A stretch of DNA of 10,921 nucleotides from CAZDML01 sp964506645 (lineage in GTDB: Bacteria; Elusimicrobiota; Elusimicrobia; 2-01-FULL-59-12): contig CAZDML010000066.1 of the NCBI GenBank assembly GCA_964506645.1, forward strand, positions 1-10,921, given 5' to 3'. Shown in pieces: positions 6,808 to 10,921 of this stretch. The number at the start of each line of letters is the position of its first letter. The stretch's first letter is position 1. The notes beneath the pieces were generated by a model. That model saw only the letters and a list, made by a program, of their open reading frames with translations. It did no database searches and had not been told where the DNA came from. A program made the translations under genes and the position numbers.

Positions 6808-7641
6808 CTAAACCTCCACCGTGACGAGCTTTTTCGTCACAAAGATACCGATGATTTCCCAGACAATCAAAAAGACGACCACGAGCTGCCCCCACTGATT
6901 GGCTAAGGCCGGCTGCATGAAGTCGGGGGCCATCACATAGAACAGCCCGGCTAGAGCCCATGGAAATCCGGCGAGGAAGAAAATTTGCGTCCGTGCTTGA
7001 GACGTTAAGGCTTTTACTTTTTTCTGCAATTTCGCTTCTTCGCGAATGGTGACGATCAGCTGGTCAAAGGTTTTGAGAATATTACCGCCGGCTTCGCGCT
7101 GAATGTTGATGGCGGTAATGACGGTTTCCAGCGTGCGACTGTCGATGCGGTCTGTGAGATCAAGCAGAGCTTTTTCCAGCGGAGTCCCCAGGCGATAGGC
7201 ATTCACCACAAGGCTGAACTCCTCGGAAATGGGCGCTTTCATGTTGGTAGAGATCAGTTCGAGTCCCGCGGCGATATCCATGCCGCTGCGCAGGGAGTTT
7301 CCCAGAAGAATGAGTGCATCCATCAGCTGCGCCTCAAATTGGGAGGAGCGAATGTCTCGCCAGACGGTAAGAACGATTTTCGGAGCAAAAACACCCGCCG
7401 CACAGAGCGCGATAGCAAACACCCAGCTGCCAGAGAGCAGTCCAATGATCGCCCCCAGCACACAGCCGCCGATAATAATTTTGGTGGGCTTAATGTCGAT
7501 GAAAAATTTGCTGAGTTCACGGCCGGTGCGGGTGGTTTGTACCTGATAGCGCTCTTTGAGCACCGCCATGAGGGAGGGAACCAGCTCCATCACGGTGTAG
7601 ATCAGAAAGAAAATGGCGCCGTAGAGGATGAGTTGGGTCAT
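6808..7641 (-). CDS. tadB: TadB-like inner-membrane platform protein (GspF/T2SSF family)
   Basis: This 277-residue protein has an N-terminal helix (about 4-20), a pair of hydrophobic helices (53-70 and 72-91), and a cytoplasmic T2SSF domain (about 104-200). The last two helices (218-238 and 251-270) are followed by a short tail, KKLVTVEV. Within the domain, LMDALILLGNSLRSGMDIA, AYRLGTPLEKAL and NIQREAGGNILKTFDQL are the classic TadB signatures. Its partner is TadC, encoded directly downstream. Together they transmit ATPase strokes to pilin or pseudopilin subunits. ATG at 7641 is preceded by TAAGGA, which overlaps the stop of the ATPase gene, leaving a 12-base gap. Length and topology are normal for the family. 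Confidence 0.94.
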   Translation of the reverse strand: MTQLILYGAIFFLIYTVMELVPSLMAVLKERYQVQTTRTGRELSKFFIDIKPTKIIIGGCVLGAIIGLLSGSWVFAIALCAAGVFAPKIVLTVWRDIRSSQFEAQLMDALILLGNSLRSGMDIAAGLELISTNMKAPISEEFSLVVNAYRLGTPLEKALLDLTDRIDSRTLETVITAINIQREAGGNILKTFDQLIVTIREEAKLQKKVKALTSQARTQIFFLAGFPWALAGLFYVMAPDFMQPALANQWGQLVVVFLIVWEIIGIFVTKKLVTVEV

Positions 7642-7653
7642 CAGAGATTGTCC

Positions 7654-9804
<2,151 letters not shown>

Positions 9805-9820
9805 AAATCAGTGCGTCGAT

Positions 9821-10627
9821 TTATTTGATCAACTTAAACGTCACGAACAACACGAGCGATGTCTGTTTGGTGGTCTCCGACGTATTGCGGAAGAGGAGAC
9901 CTAAAATCGGGATGTAGCCCAGAAGGGGCACTTTGGTGACGGTCTTCTCCCGCCGGGATTGCTTGATCCCGGAGAGCACAACGGTTTCGCCGTCTTTGAC
10001 TTCGACTTTAGTTCCGGTCTCGCGGGAAGCCAGTCCCGGAACGGAAAGTCCGTTGAGCGTGATGGCCACCGATTTGTCCGGGTCGGACACGCCGACGTTA
10101 ATCTGTGCATCAATTGTGTTGTTGGGGGTGATCTGCGGCAAAATCTTCAGTGCGACGCCGTATTTTTTGTATTCGACGCCTTGGGCACCCCCTTGTCCGA
10201 TGGTCGGGTAGGGAATTTCGCCACCGACTAGAAAATTGGCTTCAAAGCCGCTCTTGGTCAGCAGGGTCGGGTTGGCCAGGATTCGCGCTTGTCCATGCTG
10301 GATGAGGGCGTTTAATTGTCCGGCGATGGTGCTGCGGTCCAGGGTTCCTACTTTGAACAGCGAAGGAACGGCCGTTTCAAAAAAATTGAGTTGGTTGTTA
10401 GTGATGGCGCCATTGGCGCCTGGCATGCCCCAGATGATGCCCAAATTTTTAGAATCCTGATCGCTGATTTCGAGGGAATCGACGCTCACTTGGATCATCG
10501 GCTGCTTGGTCGGGACGGCGGGCGGCGCGGGAGGTGGCGGAGGTGCCGCGGGAACGGCGGGCGCAGCAAAACCGATGCTGTGCGAGACCAGAAGAAGGCT
10601 TAAAATCAATGCGAGTGGTCGTTTCAT
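9821..10627 (-). CDS. Short secretin of the CpaC/RcpA type (outer-membrane channel)
   Basis: This 268-residue protein has a signal peptide (MKRPLALILSLLLVSHSIGF, cleavage near residue 21), a proline-rich linker (24-42), and a short domain with IQVSVDSLEISDQDSKNLGI (45-64), the strand-helix element that precedes secretin barrels. The secretin domain follows (about 105-268), with QARILANPTLLTKSG, GGEIPYPT, GTKVEVKDGETVVLSGI and the hallmark VPLLGYIPILGLLF (233-246). It should oligomerise into the outer-membrane gate of the Tad-like system. Typical CpaC/RcpA proteins are clearly longer and carry further N-terminal periplasmic domains (BON or N0/N1-like), which are absent here. ATG at 10627 has AGGA nine bases upstream. 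It is the first gene of the operon, directly behind the box-array promoter. Confidence 0.92.
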   Translation of the reverse strand: MKRPLALILSLLLVSHSIGFAAPAVPAAPPPPPAPPAVPTKQPMIQVSVDSLEISDQDSKNLGIIWGMPGANGAITNNQLNFFETAVPSLFKVGTLDRSTIAGQLNALIQHGQARILANPTLLTKSGFEANFLVGGEIPYPTIGQGGAQGVEYKKYGVALKILPQITPNNTIDAQINVGVSDPDKSVAITLNGLSVPGLASRETGTKVEVKDGETVVLSGIKQSRREKTVTKVPLLGYIPILGLLFRNTSETTKQTSLVLFVTFKLIK

Positions 10628-10648
10628 CTGTTTGTGTCCTACATGGGA

Positions 10649-10703
10649 AGTTTAGCCCACGCGTGTTACGCCATTATGTCCGGATTGTTAATTCCATGTT
10701 ACA
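10649..10703 (-). promoter_or_regulatory. Promoter of the secretion operon with 11-bp-phased PHO-box-like repeats
   Basis: On the minus strand the boxes are TGTAACA (10703-10697), ATTAACA (10692-10686), a degenerate position GGACATA (10681-10675) and CGTAACA (10670-10664), all on an 11-bp grid. Nine bases later lies TAAACT (10654-10649) as a -10. The box order, core and spacing to -10 match the promoter in front of the 933-residue protein. Transcription would start near 10642, leaving a 5' leader of only about 15 nt with AGGA at 10640-10637. A shared PhoB/OmpR-type activator is inferred. Confidence 0.6.
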
Positions 10704-10921
10704 AATCAACATCTAAAACGCATCTACAAATAGATATTTATAGGGAGTTTGTGACGTATGCAACCCCTATTTTAGGGGGGAGGACCAGGGGGAGGCGCAT
10801 GCGGATTTAGCCCGATCGGCCCGCCCGGGCGTGAAGAATCTGCACAAGCGCCGAACGAGCAACTCACTCTTTTCGAGTCCGATTATCGAAGGATTTGGTT
10901 GGGGGTAGCGCCGGAGAGGGG
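10704..10921. other. Unassigned region at the right edge, G-rich, no supported gene
   Basis: AT-rich DNA (10704-10745) sits directly upstream of the box array. A small hairpin of five base pairs (CCCCT at 10764-10768 with AGGGG at 10774-10778) precedes a G-rich tract on the plus strand (10775-10795, runs of 6, 2, 5 and 2 or more G). Next comes the palindrome GCCCGGGC (10823-10830). Two overlapping frames stay open to the edge: plus from 10776, with no ATG or GTG start, and minus from the edge to a TAG at 10769-10767 inside the hairpin. Either could be the end of a neighbouring gene, or both may be chance in GC-rich DNA. Confidence 0.4.

Noticed and set aside
10776..10921. Plus-strand partial gene open to the right edge
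   Set aside because: There is no start codon with a ribosome-binding site, the beginning is a glycine-rich purine tract, and a minus-strand frame over the same DNA is equally open. There is not enough to support either.

Overview
All supported genes lie on the minus strand, so the window reads from right to left. GC is moderate (judged by eye, roughly the mid-50s percent). Secretin and Sec-type signal peptides indicate a Gram-negative, two-membrane bacterium. The mix of a short secretin, a CpaE-CpaF fusion ATPase and a TPR protein does not fit a textbook alpha- or gammaproteobacterial tad locus. I cannot name the phylum from sequence alone.

Transcription unit 1 (about 10703 to 3252) is a compact Tad/type II-like secretion operon. 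It opens with a promoter that carries 11-bp-phased direct repeats. Its genes, in order, are a short secretin (10627-9821), a CpaE-like/CpaF fusion ATPase (9804-7654), TadB (7641-6808), TadC (6798-5935), an exported TPR protein (5915-4653), a HAMP membrane protein without an output domain that overlaps the TPR gene by ATGA (4656-3574), and a 92-residue two-helix membrane protein (3558-3280). A hairpin terminator abuts the last stop codon. Gaps inside the operon are 9-20 bp or overlaps. No pilin, prepilin peptidase, RcpC/CpaB or TadE/F/G gene is present here.

Between the two units (3038-3279) lie the terminator, a long inverted repeat built from 7-bp units, and a second promoter. That promoter has four TAAC boxes exactly 11 bp apart.

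Transcription unit 2 (from about 3078 leftwards) encodes a 933-residue exported protein of unknown function. One base after its stop begins a second exported protein, which runs off the left edge after 74 codons.

The two promoters share box sequences (TGTAACAT-N3-ATTAAC), a promoter-proximal GTAACAC box, and the same 9-nt spacing from the last box to a TA(A/C)ACT -10 element. This suggests one PhoB/OmpR-family regulator controls both units, and that the secreted protein is a substrate or surface partner of the apparatus. Phosphate control is an inference from resemblance to PHO boxes. The right edge (10704-10921) holds no gene I can support.
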